DNA from: Asaia siamensis
Lineage (GTDB): Bacteria; Pseudomonadota; Alphaproteobacteria; Acetobacterales; Acetobacteraceae
Length of the DNA: 64,000 nt
Direction: 5' to 3'
NCBI RefSeq assembly: GCF_014635085.1
Contig: NZ_BMCH01000003.1
Span: 310,001-374,000 of the forward strand
In this document: in pieces, positions 1-8,548 of the stretch
Layout: every line of letters begins with the position of its first letter
Position numbering within the stretch: position 1 is the stretch's first letter
Position numbers and translations under genes: made by a program
Notes under the pieces: model-generated
The model's database searches: none
What the model was told of the DNA's origin: nothing
The model's input: the letters and a program-made list of their open reading frames with translations, nothing else

Positions 1-658
1 GCACGCGGGAGAGATAGAGTAGACGCTCGATCAGACGCTCCATACGGGCGGCCTGAGCCGCCATGACAGCCAGAAACTGCTGCTGCGCCGCCGGATCGTC
101 AGAAGCAGGCCCCTGCAAGGTCTCGATGAACCCGATCAGCGAGGCGAGAGGTGTGCGCAGTTCGTGGCTAGCATAGGCCACGAAATCGGCGCGCATACGA
201 TCCACCACCTCGACTTCCGAACAATCCTCGAGCACGGCAAGAACGCCATCAACCCAGCCGATATCGCTTGCGAAACGCTCGGACCATTTGCGGAAGGTCA
301 CCTGCACGATGCGTCGCACAGGCACGTCTAGTTCGACACGCGTGACGACACCGGTCTCAGGCGTCAGGGTCGCGAGTACCGATTGTACCGCCGGATGACG
401 GATTACCGCACCCAGCGCATCGCCAAAGGTGGAATGCGCGACACGATTGGCATGATAGATACGCCCGCCCTGATCGAGCAGCACGGCCGGAATTGGCAGT
501 AGATCGCAGAAAACCGGCGCCCCTGGCGCCTCACCTTGAACGGGCTTGGGCGTCAGGGCGGTGGGGGGAACCAGAACCAGCCGGCGCCGCCAGGCGCGCC
601 ATGAAAAACCCCACCCCAGAAGCGAGAGCGCAAGAAGCGCGATAAGAGCAAAGGTCAG
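1..658 (-). CDS. phoR: Phosphate regulon sensor histidine kinase PhoR (3' part outside window)
   Basis: Membrane sensor kinase that should phosphorylate PhoB when phosphate is scarce. Reading the minus strand from 658 gives one hydrophobic segment (residues about 2-18), a basic stretch, a PAS-like region (about 45-150) and a HisKA helix with the motif ASHELRTPL (phospho-acceptor His about residue 165). The ATPase domain lies beyond position 1. It follows phoB in the same frame, directly after the phoB stop at 671-673. No ATG, GTG or TTG occurs in frame before residue 59, so the likely start is CTG at 658, preceded by GGGAG about 8 bases upstream. The order phoU-phoB-phoR and the single membrane segment support PhoR over a generic kinase. 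The start codon is the uncertain part. Confidence 0.88.
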   Translation of the reverse strand, partial: MTFALIALLALSLLGWGFSWRAWRRRLVLVPPTALTPKPVQGEAPGAPVFCDLLPIPAVLLDQGGRIYHANRVAHSTFGDALGAVIRHPAVQSVLATLTPETGVVTRVELDVPVRRIVQVTFRKWSERFASDIGWVDGVLAVLEDCSEVEVVDRMRADFVAYASHELRTPLASLIGFIETLQGPASDDPAAQQQFLAVMAAQAARMERLIERLLYLSRV

Positions 659-670
659 GGCCGGGCTCCC

Positions 671-1366
671 TCAGGCCTGATCGTCGAGGGCGTAGCCGGC
701 AGAGCGCACGGTACGCACATAATCCATCTCGTCATCCAGATTGAGCGCCCGGCGCAGGCGCCGGATATGCACATCGATCGTCCGCAATTCGACATGCACA
801 TTCGAGCCCCAGACCTTCTGAAGCAGATCCTCGCGCGAAAAGACGCGCCTCGGGTGGCGCATCAGGAACTCAAGCAGACGGAACTCGGTCGGGCCCAGCG
901 TAAGGGCGCGCCCGTTGCGCTCGGCACGATGTGTCTGCAGATCGAGTTGCAGGTCGGCAAAATTCAGCACGTTCTGCTTGACCGGTTGGGTGCGACGCAG
1001 CAGCGCGCGCAGGCGGGCGTCGAGAGCCTCAATGCTGCATGGTTTGGCGATATAGTCATCCGCCCCGCTGTCGAGGCCGCGAATGCTGTCCTGCTCGTCA
1101 GCACGGGCCGTCAGCATCAATACCGGCAGGTCGTGAAGCGACGACGTGCCTCTGATGCGCCGACAGAGATCAAGGCCCGACATACCCGGCAGCATCCAGT
1201 CGAGCACAATCGCATCGGGACGTGCGCGCGAAATATGCTCCCACGCCTGCTCGGCTTCAGGGAAGGCCGAGACGTCATAGCCAAGCTTGTCGAGATTATA
1301 GCGTATCATCAGCTGAAGAGACGGATCATCTTCAACGACAACGATCTTTACGAGGGCACCGCTCAT
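671..1366 (-). CDS. phoB: Phosphate regulon response regulator PhoB
   Basis: OmpR-family transcription factor activated by PhoR; binds Pho boxes. 231 aa, the usual length. The N-terminal receiver domain has the acidic pair D13/D14, phospho-acceptor D56 (VLDWMLPG) and K108 (YIAKP). The C-terminal winged helix (about 130-228) carries TIDVHIRRLRRAL and the terminal hairpin YVRTVRSAGYAL. Its ATG overlaps the phoU stop by four bases (ATGA), so the two are translationally coupled. Co-location with pst genes makes PhoB the firm choice within the OmpR family. Confidence 0.96.
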   Translation of the reverse strand: MSGALVKIVVVEDDPSLQLMIRYNLDKLGYDVSAFPEAEQAWEHISRARPDAIVLDWMLPGMSGLDLCRRIRGTSSLHDLPVLMLTARADEQDSIRGLDSGADDYIAKPCSIEALDARLRALLRRTQPVKQNVLNFADLQLDLQTHRAERNGRALTLGPTEFRLLEFLMRHPRRVFSREDLLQKVWGSNVHVELRTIDVHIRRLRRALNLDDEMDYVRTVRSAGYALDDQA

Positions 1367-2079
1367 CGTGAAACCAGATCATCCCCGGCTGCAATCCCGC
1401 CACGCGGGCGCACCGCAGGCAGATTCTCACCCGTCACAGCATAATAGACGCGCTCGGCAATATTGGTCGTGTGGTCACCGATACGCTCGAAGTTCTTCGC
1501 GATGAAGAGCAGATGCGTACAGGGGCTGATATTACGCGGGTCTTCCATCATATAGGTGACAAGCTCGCGGAACATCGCCGTGTAGTATTCGTCCACTTCG
1601 CGGTCAGCCTGCCAGACTTCCGTCGCGCGGTCAGAATCCTGCTGGGTGACGGCATCGATAACGCGACGCAGATTTTCCTGCACAAGGCGCCCCATGCTGC
1701 GCAGGCCCGAAAGCGAGATCTGACGGTCAACCAGGTCAAAACGCTGGCTGCGACGCGCGATGGAGGCCGCGTAATCGCCGATGCGTTCGAGATCTCCCGT
1801 GATCTTGAGTGCAGCCACGATCTCGCGCAGATCGCCAGCCATCGGGCTACGCAAGGCGAGCAGACGAATGGCCAGCGCCTCGACATCGCGCTCGAGCATA
1901 TCAACCTGCGGGTCCTGCGCAGGGGCCGCCTGGGCCGCGTCTTCATCATGCTCGGTCACGGCGGCAACGGCCTGCGCCACCTGGCTTTCGACGATGCCCC
2001 CCATACGCGCCATCATGGCGCGCATGCGGTCTAGTTCCTGCTCGTAGCTCTTGACGGTGTGAAGGCTGTCCGCTGGCAT
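1363..2079 (-). CDS. phoU: Phosphate transport system regulator PhoU
   Basis: Cytoplasmic helical protein that relays the state of the PstSCAB transporter to PhoR and represses the Pho regulon when phosphate is ample. 238 aa with two PhoU repeats. Each repeat carries a metal-binding E/D-rich motif: ITGDLERIGDYA in the first and AKNFERIGDHTTNIAE in the second. N-terminal SYEQELDRMRAMMARMGG is typical. It sits 31 bp after pstB and overlaps phoB. The C-terminus has a short extension (about 215-238) of unknown use. Confidence 0.95.
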   Translation of the reverse strand: MPADSLHTVKSYEQELDRMRAMMARMGGIVESQVAQAVAAVTEHDEDAAQAAPAQDPQVDMLERDVEALAIRLLALRSPMAGDLREIVAALKITGDLERIGDYAASIARRSQRFDLVDRQISLSGLRSMGRLVQENLRRVIDAVTQQDSDRATEVWQADREVDEYYTAMFRELVTYMMEDPRNISPCTHLLFIAKNFERIGDHTTNIAERVYYAVTGENLPAVRPRGGIAAGDDLVSR

Positions 2080-2110
2080 AATTGCTTGTCCCTACCCGCT
2101 TGGGGAAAAC

Positions 2111-2917
2111 TTAACCGAAACGCCCGGTAATATAATCTTGTGTCTGCTTCTGACGCGGATTGGTGAACATCCGGTCAGCACTATCCATTTCAATCAGAGA
2201 GCCAAGATAGAAAAAGGCCACCTGATCGGCGCAGCGTGCCGCCTGCTGCATGTTATGCGTCACGATGGCGATAGTGAAATCCTGTTTGAGCTCGTCGAGC
2301 AGTTCCTCGATACGCGCCGTCGAGATGGGGTCCAGCGCCGAGGTCGGCTCATCGAGAAGCAGAACCTCGGGCTTTGTCGCAATGCTGCGCGCAATGCACA
2401 GGCGCTGCTGCTGACCGCCCGACATGCCGCCTGCCGGCTCCTTCAAACGGTCGCGCACTTCCTTCCACAGGGCCACGCGCGTCAGGACGTCCTCAACGCG
2501 GGCATCCATCTCGGAACGCGAAAGCTTTTCATGCAGGCGTACCCCGAAGGCGATGTTGTCGTAGATCGACATCGGGAAGGGCGTCGGCTTCTGGAAAACC
2601 ATGCCGATACGCGACCGCAGCATGTTGAGATCAAGGCCCGGATCGAGAATATCCGCACCATCGAAAAGCACCGTTCCCGTGGCTTTCTGACCCGGATAGA
2701 GATCGTACATTCGGTTGAAAATGCGCAGCAGCGTGGATTTGCCACAGCCCGATGGGCCGATCATGGCGGTCACATTCTGCTTGCGAAAATCCATGGTGAT
2801 GGATTTGAGAGCCTGTTTCTCACCGTAATAGAAATCCAGCTCACGCACAGCGAGAGCGGCCTCAGGCGAGGCGGGACTCTGCGACGAGAGGGAAAGATCC
2901 TGCAGGGCTTCGCTCAT
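2111..2917 (-). CDS. pstB: Phosphate ABC transporter ATP-binding protein PstB
   Basis: ATPase that powers high-affinity phosphate import through PstC/PstA. 268 aa. Walker [10 protein letters not shown] at residues 54-62, Q-loop around [12 protein letters not shown] signature SGGQQQR at 166-172, Walker [12 protein letters not shown] from 186, and switch histidine in IVTHNMQQA. The PFPMSIYDN segment is characteristic of PstB. An N-terminal Ser-rich tail of about 20 residues precedes the domain. 19 bp separate it from pstA. Confidence 0.97.
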   Translation of the reverse strand: MSEALQDLSLSSQSPASPEAALAVRELDFYYGEKQALKSITMDFRKQNVTAMIGPSGCGKSTLLRIFNRMYDLYPGQKATGTVLFDGADILDPGLDLNMLRSRIGMVFQKPTPFPMSIYDNIAFGVRLHEKLSRSEMDARVEDVLTRVALWKEVRDRLKEPAGGMSGGQQQRLCIARSIATKPEVLLLDEPTSALDPISTARIEELLDELKQDFTIAIVTHNMQQAARCADQVAFFYLGSLIEMDSADRMFTNPRQKQTQDYITGRFG

Positions 2918-2936
2918 GAGCGTAACGTCCTCTTGC

Positions 2937-3806
2937 TTATGACTGTTTGCTGCGGAAGCCGAACCGCACGATGATATTGATGCTCAGAACGCCAAGTGTG
3001 ACCAGCAAGGCGCCGGTCCAGGCAAGGCGAACCCAGTCGTCATAGGACGCACCAGCATATTGATAGATGGCGATCGGTAGGCTCGCCATGGGTTTGTTGA
3101 GGCTGAAAGACCAGTTCTGATTGCCCAGCGAGGTAAACAGGAGCGGCGCCGTCTCGCCGCTGACACGTGCCAGCGCCAGCAGGATGCCCGTCAGGACACC
3201 CGGCAGGGCCGAGCGCAGGCAAAGGAACAGCACCACACGCCAATGCGCTGCCCCAAGCGCCGAGCCAGCCTCGCGCATAGCCACCGGCACGAGGCGCAGC
3301 ATGTCTTCGGTCGTGCGCACGATGATGGGCACAGCCAGAATGGCAAGCGCCACCGATCCGGCAATGCCGGAGAAATGGCCGAACGGCGCCACGAGAACGA
3401 GATAGACGAACAGACCGATCAGGATGGACGGCGCCGAAAGAAGCACGTCGGACACAAATCGAACCGCTGTCGCAAATTTCGAGCCACTGCCGAATTCGGA
3501 AAGATAGATGCCGCAGCCAAGGCCGATCGGCGTTGCCAGAATGAGCGCCACCGCCGTCTGAATGAAACTGCCGAGAATAGCATTGGCCAGACCGCCGTTG
3601 CTGCCCGGCGGCCCCATCGGATGGATCAGCGCTGCGATGGAAAGACCGGCAAGGCCGTTCCAGAGCAATGTCCAGAGGATGGATGCCAGGGCAAGCACGA
3701 GAATGCCCGTCGCGACGAAGCTCATGCCCGTTGCAAGGCGGTCCATCACGAGGCGCTGTGTGGCGCGCGGGTCCTTGCGCCAGCCCTCTCCCATGGTCTT
3801 GCTCAT
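2937..3806 (-). CDS. pstA: Phosphate ABC transporter permease PstA
   Basis: Inner-membrane permease half that forms the phosphate channel with PstC. 289 aa with about six hydrophobic segments. The EAA loop involved in ATPase contact is visible as [16 protein letters not shown] near residue 180. The family motif [11 protein letters not shown] lies near residue 105. Its ATG overlaps the pstC stop by four bases. Length and position after pstC distinguish it from PstC. Confidence 0.95.
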   Translation of the reverse strand: MSKTMGEGWRKDPRATQRLVMDRLATGMSFVATGILVLALASILWTLLWNGLAGLSIAALIHPMGPPGSNGGLANAILGSFIQTAVALILATPIGLGCGIYLSEFGSGSKFATAVRFVSDVLLSAPSILIGLFVYLVLVAPFGHFSGIAGSVALAILAVPIIVRTTEDMLRLVPVAMREAGSALGAAHWRVVLFLCLRSALPGVLTGILLALARVSGETAPLLFTSLGNQNWSFSLNKPMASLPIAIYQYAGASYDDWVRLAWTGALLVTLGVLSINIIVRFGFRSKQS

Positions 3807-4777
3807 GCCTTTTTCTCCCGCAGCAGCCAGCGCGCAATCGCAAGGGTCGTGAAGGAAAGCAGCATCAGAATGAAGCCGAGTGCGAGTAGCGAGGAAAGCT
3901 TGAGACTACCTGCAGCACTTTCGGGAAATTCTAGTGCTACCAGCGAGGCCACCGTGTTGCGCGGGGCAAAAAGCGACCAGCCGATCGTATTGGCGTTGCC
4001 GATCACGAAGGTGACGGCCATCGTCTCGCCAAGGGCGCGGCCCATACCCAGCACCACACCGCCGATCATGCCAGCGCGTGACCAGGGAACAATGACCCGT
4101 CGCATGACTTCCCAACGCGTGGCGCCCAGCCCATAGGCACTCTCCTTGAGCATGGGGGGCATGACAGCAAACACGTCACGCATGACGGCCGTGACGAAAG
4201 GCGTGATCATGACGGCCAGAACGATGCCGCCCGTCAGCAGGCCATAACCAAACGGTGCGCCATGCACGAGCCAGCGGATACCGGGCACATGACCAAAATG
4301 GTGACGAAAAAAGGGCTGCACATGCTGCGCCATAAAAGGCACGACGATAAAGAAGCCCCACATGCCGAAGATGATCGACGGCACGGCGGCAAGAAGCTGC
4401 ACGGCTGTACCGACAACACCAGCCACCATCGGGGGTGCAATATTGGTCAGCCAGAAGGCCGCGCCGAAGGCCAGAGGTACACCGATCAGGACTGCGATAA
4501 GCGTGGAGCCGATCGTGCCGAAAACCGGAGCCAGCGCCCCGTATTCGTTGGTAACCGGGTTCCAGACATTGCGAATGACAAAGGATGGACCGAAGGTGCT
4601 GAACGCCTTGCTGCCGCCGAATGCCATCGTGAGAACGAGCCCGCCGAGCGATACCAGAACAAGCAGGGCGCAGGCAGCGACAAGCAGCCGAAAGAGGCGA
4701 TCGCCCTTCCAGAACGGGATTTTTCGGGCTTCCTGTATCGGTGCAGGCTGGGTCCGCGGAGCGGCGGCGCTAGTCAT
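3803..4777 (-). CDS. pstC: Phosphate ABC transporter permease PstC
   Basis: Partner permease of PstA. A TTG at 4804 would give 333 aa but has no ribosome binding site. ATG at 4777 follows AGGA by 12 bases and is chosen here (324 aa). Six membrane segments are visible, with a large periplasmic loop (about 165-200). The EAA-like loop is LKESAYGLGATRWEVMRRV, and a second conserved stretch is GRALGETMAVTFVIGN. It heads the operon. No phosphate-binding protein gene (pstS) precedes it; the upstream gene is an unrelated glycosyltransferase, so PstS must be encoded elsewhere. Confidence 0.94.
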   Translation of the reverse strand: MTSAAAPRTQPAPIQEARKIPFWKGDRLFRLLVAACALLVLVSLGGLVLTMAFGGSKAFSTFGPSFVIRNVWNPVTNEYGALAPVFGTIGSTLIAVLIGVPLAFGAAFWLTNIAPPMVAGVVGTAVQLLAAVPSIIFGMWGFFIVVPFMAQHVQPFFRHHFGHVPGIRWLVHGAPFGYGLLTGGIVLAVMITPFVTAVMRDVFAVMPPMLKESAYGLGATRWEVMRRVIVPWSRAGMIGGVVLGMGRALGETMAVTFVIGNANTIGWSLFAPRNTVASLVALEFPESAAGSLKLSSLLALGFILMLLSFTTLAIARWLLREKKA

Positions 4778-4893
4778 TCGGTCGGTACGTCCTGGCTCAG
4801 ACAAGAAGTAAACAGGTCAACAAGGCACCATGTGCCAGTCTGTCGTGTAGCTTCCCCGTCACGCTGAGACAACAAGCCTCGCCAATCGGGCGC

Positions 4894-4911
4894 CATGAAT
4901 ATTTCATGACA
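4894..4911 (-). promoter_or_regulatory. Pho-box-like direct repeat upstream of pstC
   Basis: On the minus strand the site reads TGTCATGAAATATTCATG: two 7-mers (TGTCATG and ATTCATG, sharing TCATG) separated by four bases, so an 11-bp period. This is the layout of PhoB boxes (consensus CTGTCAT repeated every 11 bp). It lies about 115 bp before the pstC ATG and just past the stop of the preceding gene. PhoB autoregulation of the operon is the inference. Confidence 0.6.
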
Positions 4912-4914
4912 TGC

Positions 4915-5898
4915 TCAAAACTGCCGCCCTTCTGCCCAGCCGTGAAGGAGGAAATGCATCAATGGGCCAAGAGCCCAGCCTTTCACATCCTCATGCCGCG
5001 CCTCATAGGCGCTGCTGGACCAGGGCTGAACCATCCGACTGTCGCGCATCAGAACCGGAGCATTATCGAGATGCACAGGCAAGGCTGACGCAGATTTCGC
5101 CCATGGCAGGTAAAGATGGAGCATACCATTATAGCGTGACAGGTAATACTCCTCGTCCTCAAGCAGGATATCGACGAGATGACGTCCCGGAAGATTGGGG
5201 GTGGCCGCATAGCGCGTCAGCATGGTGCGATCGGTAGGATCAAGCAGGGAATTGGATAGTTTCACCCGGGTCCGGCGCTGCATTTCCTCATAATCATGGT
5301 TATGCCAGTGCAGATAGGAAAAGCGTGTCATCGCGTAGCCGGATGCCAAGCGCGAAGATGGATTATGCTGCCCGTTATCCATCACCCCGATGCTGCAGGC
5401 GGGAACAAAGCCCTTGAAAAACTCGATATCAAGGGCGAACCAGCCGGGACTGGAAGGGATATTGAAAAGGGAGCTTCCAATACGGAGCGTCCGTCTCTCA
5501 CCGATATGCGCGCTGAATTCGCGCATTATGCTCTCTCTGCTCGTCGATATTCCGAAATCTCCAAAGACGACGAGGAACTCATCGCAATCGACAGGCAAGG
5601 CGAAGTCGTAATGATCGCCTTCATCCCAGAGCCGGATCTGCTCCGCCAGATGAAGACCCTTGCCATGAAAATCGGCCGGATCGTTTCGGTCGCGCCTGAC
5701 GGTCGCACCACATCGCGCGGCGTGGTCAAGCAGATGGAGCGTAAAGGGGTCGCACGACCCATTGTCGAAGATCGTCAGATTCTCAAATCCGAAGATCTGA
5801 CCGTAATAGGAAAGCCATGCCATGAGCATGTTTCCCTCATCACGCTGCATCATCACGACGCGTATTCTGGGCTCACCTGTTCTGGGCTTGGGCCTCAT
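4915..5898 (-). CDS. Glycosyltransferase of the GT92-like / Glyco_tranf_2_4 family
   Basis: 327 aa. The N-terminus RIRVVMMQRDEGNMLMAWLSYY and the following TIFDNGSCD are typical of the short-Rossmann GT-A enzymes often annotated glycosyltransferase family 2 or 92. The DxD-like metal site is probably PVDCDEFLV near residue 105. No signal peptide or membrane segment is seen, so it should act in the cytoplasm on a membrane-bound acceptor. Substrate cannot be read from sequence. It is divergent from the tandem GT2 gene at 6018 with a 119-bp gap, suggesting a shared surface-glycan role. ATG at 5898 has a weak ribosome binding site. Confidence 0.75.
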   Translation of the reverse strand: MRPKPRTGEPRIRVVMMQRDEGNMLMAWLSYYGQIFGFENLTIFDNGSCDPFTLHLLDHAARCGATVRRDRNDPADFHGKGLHLAEQIRLWDEGDHYDFALPVDCDEFLVVFGDFGISTSRESIMREFSAHIGERRTLRIGSSLFNIPSSPGWFALDIEFFKGFVPACSIGVMDNGQHNPSSRLASGYAMTRFSYLHWHNHDYEEMQRRTRVKLSNSLLDPTDRTMLTRYAATPNLPGRHLVDILLEDEEYYLSRYNGMLHLYLPWAKSASALPVHLDNAPVLMRDSRMVQPWSSSAYEARHEDVKGWALGPLMHFLLHGWAEGRQF

Positions 5899-6017
5899 GA
5901 AACAGCCCCATCGGGTCGAAATCGGGGCATTTATCTAGCCATAAAGATGGAACTGCGGCATCTCTGGAAGCAACGACGCAAAACGGTTATCGATCCGATC
6001 GGCACGAAAGACAGAAT

Positions 6018-8522
6018 ATGCACGCTGCCCCAGCCAACAGTCCGTTCATCGGTTATTGCGATGGTGTCCATAAGGACACCCTGATCGGATGGGCCGTCAA
6101 CAGGCTCGACCCGACAACCCCCACACGCCTGCATATTCTGATCGACGGACAGGAAATTGCCCAGATCCTGGCAGATCAATCGCGCAGCGATGTGCAAACA
6201 GCGCTGAAGGCGCCGCATGACAGACTGGGATTTATATTTTCCATTCCACCGGAATTCATGGATGGAAAAGAACATAATATTTCCATACGCCTTCCCGATC
6301 GGACAATTCTACCAATTACAGACCAGACTGCACCAGAAGGCAAAACATTATTTCATGTTTTTACAATAGAATCGAGAGCTGAATACACCAGCTGCGTCGA
6401 TGGTATCAAACAGGGCGCGCTCAAAGGCTGGATCCTGCAGAAAATGCCAGGCGAAGACGAATGGCGTGGCGATTGCGTGGTATCGGTGTCGGCCAATGGC
6501 GTTCTGGTGGCGCAGGTCAGAGCCGATCGTTACCGCGGAGACGTGGCCGCCGCCGTTGGCTGCGCGCCCAATTGTGGATTCGATATCCCGATTCCGCAAC
6601 GTTTTCGTGGGTCTTCCCCACGCAGCTTTTCGGTCAAGGTTCTTCCCGAGGGCGATGAACTCATGGGAAGTCCCTTTACCAGTTCCATCGCTGACGATGC
6701 GCTCGAAACCCGCCTGCTCGATATTGCCGATACCATCGACAAGCTTCATCGCGAACTGACCAAGCTTCGCACAGAAATACGCAGCGCCATCCCGCAGGCG
6801 GGCTATAATCTTGGCAATTATGACCGCTGGGCATCACTTTACTACACTGCGCTACGCGAGCGCACTGCGATGCTGCGTATCAAGGCGCCGATTGCAGAAG
6901 AGCCTTTGATCAGCATTCTCTGCCCGACCTACAAACCTCTCCGGGCCGATTATGTTACGGCCATCAACTCGGTTATCAGTCAGACTTGGCGCAACTGGGA
7001 ATTGATCCTGATCGATGACGGCATGGTCTGCCCGCAGACCACCGCACTCATGGAGGATTTTGCGGCAAAGGACAGCCGCATCCGCATTCTGCCCCTCAGC
7101 AAGAACCTTGGCATCTCAGGCGCGACCAACGAAGGCATGAAAGCTGCGACAGGGCAGTATACGGTCTTCTTCGACCATGACGATATGCTGGTCGATGTCG
7201 CCCTCGAAACCATGATGCGCAAAGTGCAGGAAACCGGCGCGCGTCTGCTCTATTCAGATGAAGACAAGGTTGATCAGGCCAATAACTGGCAGTCGCCCAA
7301 TTTCAAGCCGGATTTCAATTATCGCTATCTGCTGGGCTGCAACTACATCTGTCATCTGACCATGATCGAAACCGCCACCATGCGTGACGTCGGGCTTCTG
7401 CGTGCAGAGTATGACGGGGCGCAGGATCACGATTTCATTCTGCGCGCCTGCGAGATCCTGCCTCATGACGAGATCGCCCATGTGCCAGAGCTGCTCTATC
7501 ACTGGCGCATGACCCCCAACTCGACGGCGGTGACGGTCGGCAACAAGAATTACGCCATCGCAGCCGGGGTCAAGGCGGTATCCGACCACCTTGCGCGCCG
7601 GGGATACGAGGCCGCGGTTTCCTCCATCAACGGGCTGACGCTCTATCGCGTTGACTGGCGCCTGACAGACACGCCCTCCGTGTCGATCATCATCCCCTTC
7701 AAGGACCAGATCGACATCACCCGGCGTTGTGTCGAGGAATTGCTCAACCATACGGATTACAGCAATTTCGAAATCGTTCTTGTCGATAACTGGTCGGTCA
7801 CAGCCCAGGCACGCGACTTCATGCGGGAATATGCCGCAAAGGAAAAAATACGCTTCCTGACAATCGAGGAGGCTTTCAATTATTCACGCCTGAACAATAT
7901 TGCCGCCCAGACCTGCACGTCAGACTACCTCCTGTTCCTCAATAACGATGTTTTCGTCGAGCAGGCTAACTGGCTGCGTCTGATGATGAATGAGGCACTG
8001 GCGGGCAATCGCGTCGGCGCTGTTGGCGCGCGCCTTCTCTACCCCAACCAGACGATCCAGCATGCCGGTGTCGTCGTGGGGCCGGCAGGTGTCGGTGCCC
8101 ACGCCCATCGCGGCTGCGGCCCCGAGGATTACGGCTATATCGGGCGAATTCTGCTTAGCCATGAGGTGACCGCCGTTACAGCAGCCTGCATGCTCGTGCG
8201 TCGTGACGTCTTTGACGAAGTAGGATGCTTTGACGAGGAGCATCTCAAGATCGCCTATAACGATGTCGATCTCTGCCTCAGAATTCGGTCGGCAGGGCAT
8301 CGCATCATCTATTGCGCCGAAGCCGTTGCAGCCCATCATGAAAGCCTCACCCGTGGCTCCGATGACGTGCCGGAGCACGAGGCCCGCTTCTTCGAAGAGG
8401 GACAGGTGATGCAGCGGCGCTGGGCAGGACAGGCGCTCTATGATCGCGACCCTGCTTATCCGCGCTTCTTCACAGTCGACCTGCAGCCTTTCTTCGACCT
8501 GGTCGATCCGCGCAGCACATAA
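6018..8522 (+). CDS. Large tandem GT2 glycosyltransferase with two N-terminal accessory modules
   Basis: 834 aa. Residues about 1-100 and 120-215 are two copies of a beta-rich module with the pattern CDG...L.GWA...dG..ia...A...R.DV...GF.IP. A short coiled coil (about 238-262) follows. Two GT-A glycosyltransferase 2 domains start near residues 296 (PLISILCPTYKP) and 554 (PSVSIIIPFKDQ). DxD-type sites are FFDHDDML and LFLNNDVF. The second domain is of the rhamnosyltransferase-like type (FNDVDLC-style motif AYNDVDLCLRI). It likely extends a cell-surface polysaccharide or O-antigen chain. The stretch 6220-6390 is more AT-rich than its surroundings. Substrate unknown. Confidence 0.82.
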   Translation: MHAAPANSPFIGYCDGVHKDTLIGWAVNRLDPTTPTRLHILIDGQEIAQILADQSRSDVQTALKAPHDRLGFIFSIPPEFMDGKEHNISIRLPDRTILPITDQTAPEGKTLFHVFTIESRAEYTSCVDGIKQGALKGWILQKMPGEDEWRGDCVVSVSANGVLVAQVRADRYRGDVAAAVGCAPNCGFDIPIPQRFRGSSPRSFSVKVLPEGDELMGSPFTSSIADDALETRLLDIADTIDKLHRELTKLRTEIRSAIPQAGYNLGNYDRWASLYYTALRERTAMLRIKAPIAEEPLISILCPTYKPLRADYVTAINSVISQTWRNWELILIDDGMVCPQTTALMEDFAAKDSRIRILPLSKNLGISGATNEGMKAATGQYTVFFDHDDMLVDVALETMMRKVQETGARLLYSDEDKVDQANNWQSPNFKPDFNYRYLLGCNYICHLTMIETATMRDVGLLRAEYDGAQDHDFILRACEILPHDEIAHVPELLYHWRMTPNSTAVTVGNKNYAIAAGVKAVSDHLARRGYEAAVSSINGLTLYRVDWRLTDTPSVSIIIPFKDQIDITRRCVEELLNHTDYSNFEIVLVDNWSVTAQARDFMREYAAKEKIRFLTIEEAFNYSRLNNIAAQTCTSDYLLFLNNDVFVEQANWLRLMMNEALAGNRVGAVGARLLYPNQTIQHAGVVVGPAGVGAHAHRGCGPEDYGYIGRILLSHEVTAVTAACMLVRRDVFDEVGCFDEEHLKIAYNDVDLCLRIRSAGHRIIYCAEAVAAHHESLTRGSDDVPEHEARFFEEGQVMQRRWAGQALYDRDPAYPRFFTVDLQPFFDLVDPRST

Positions 8523-8546
8523 AAAAGGGGGCCGAGGCCCCCTTCC
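8521..8546 (-). terminator. Intrinsic terminator for the MFS gene
   Basis: GGGGGCC (8527-8533) and GGCCCCC (8536-8542) form a strong hairpin. On the minus strand it is followed by six T (8526-8521), so it ends transcription from the MFS gene. It also sits right after the stop of the plus-strand glycosyltransferase and may serve both. Confidence 0.8.
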
Positions 8547-8548
8547 CC

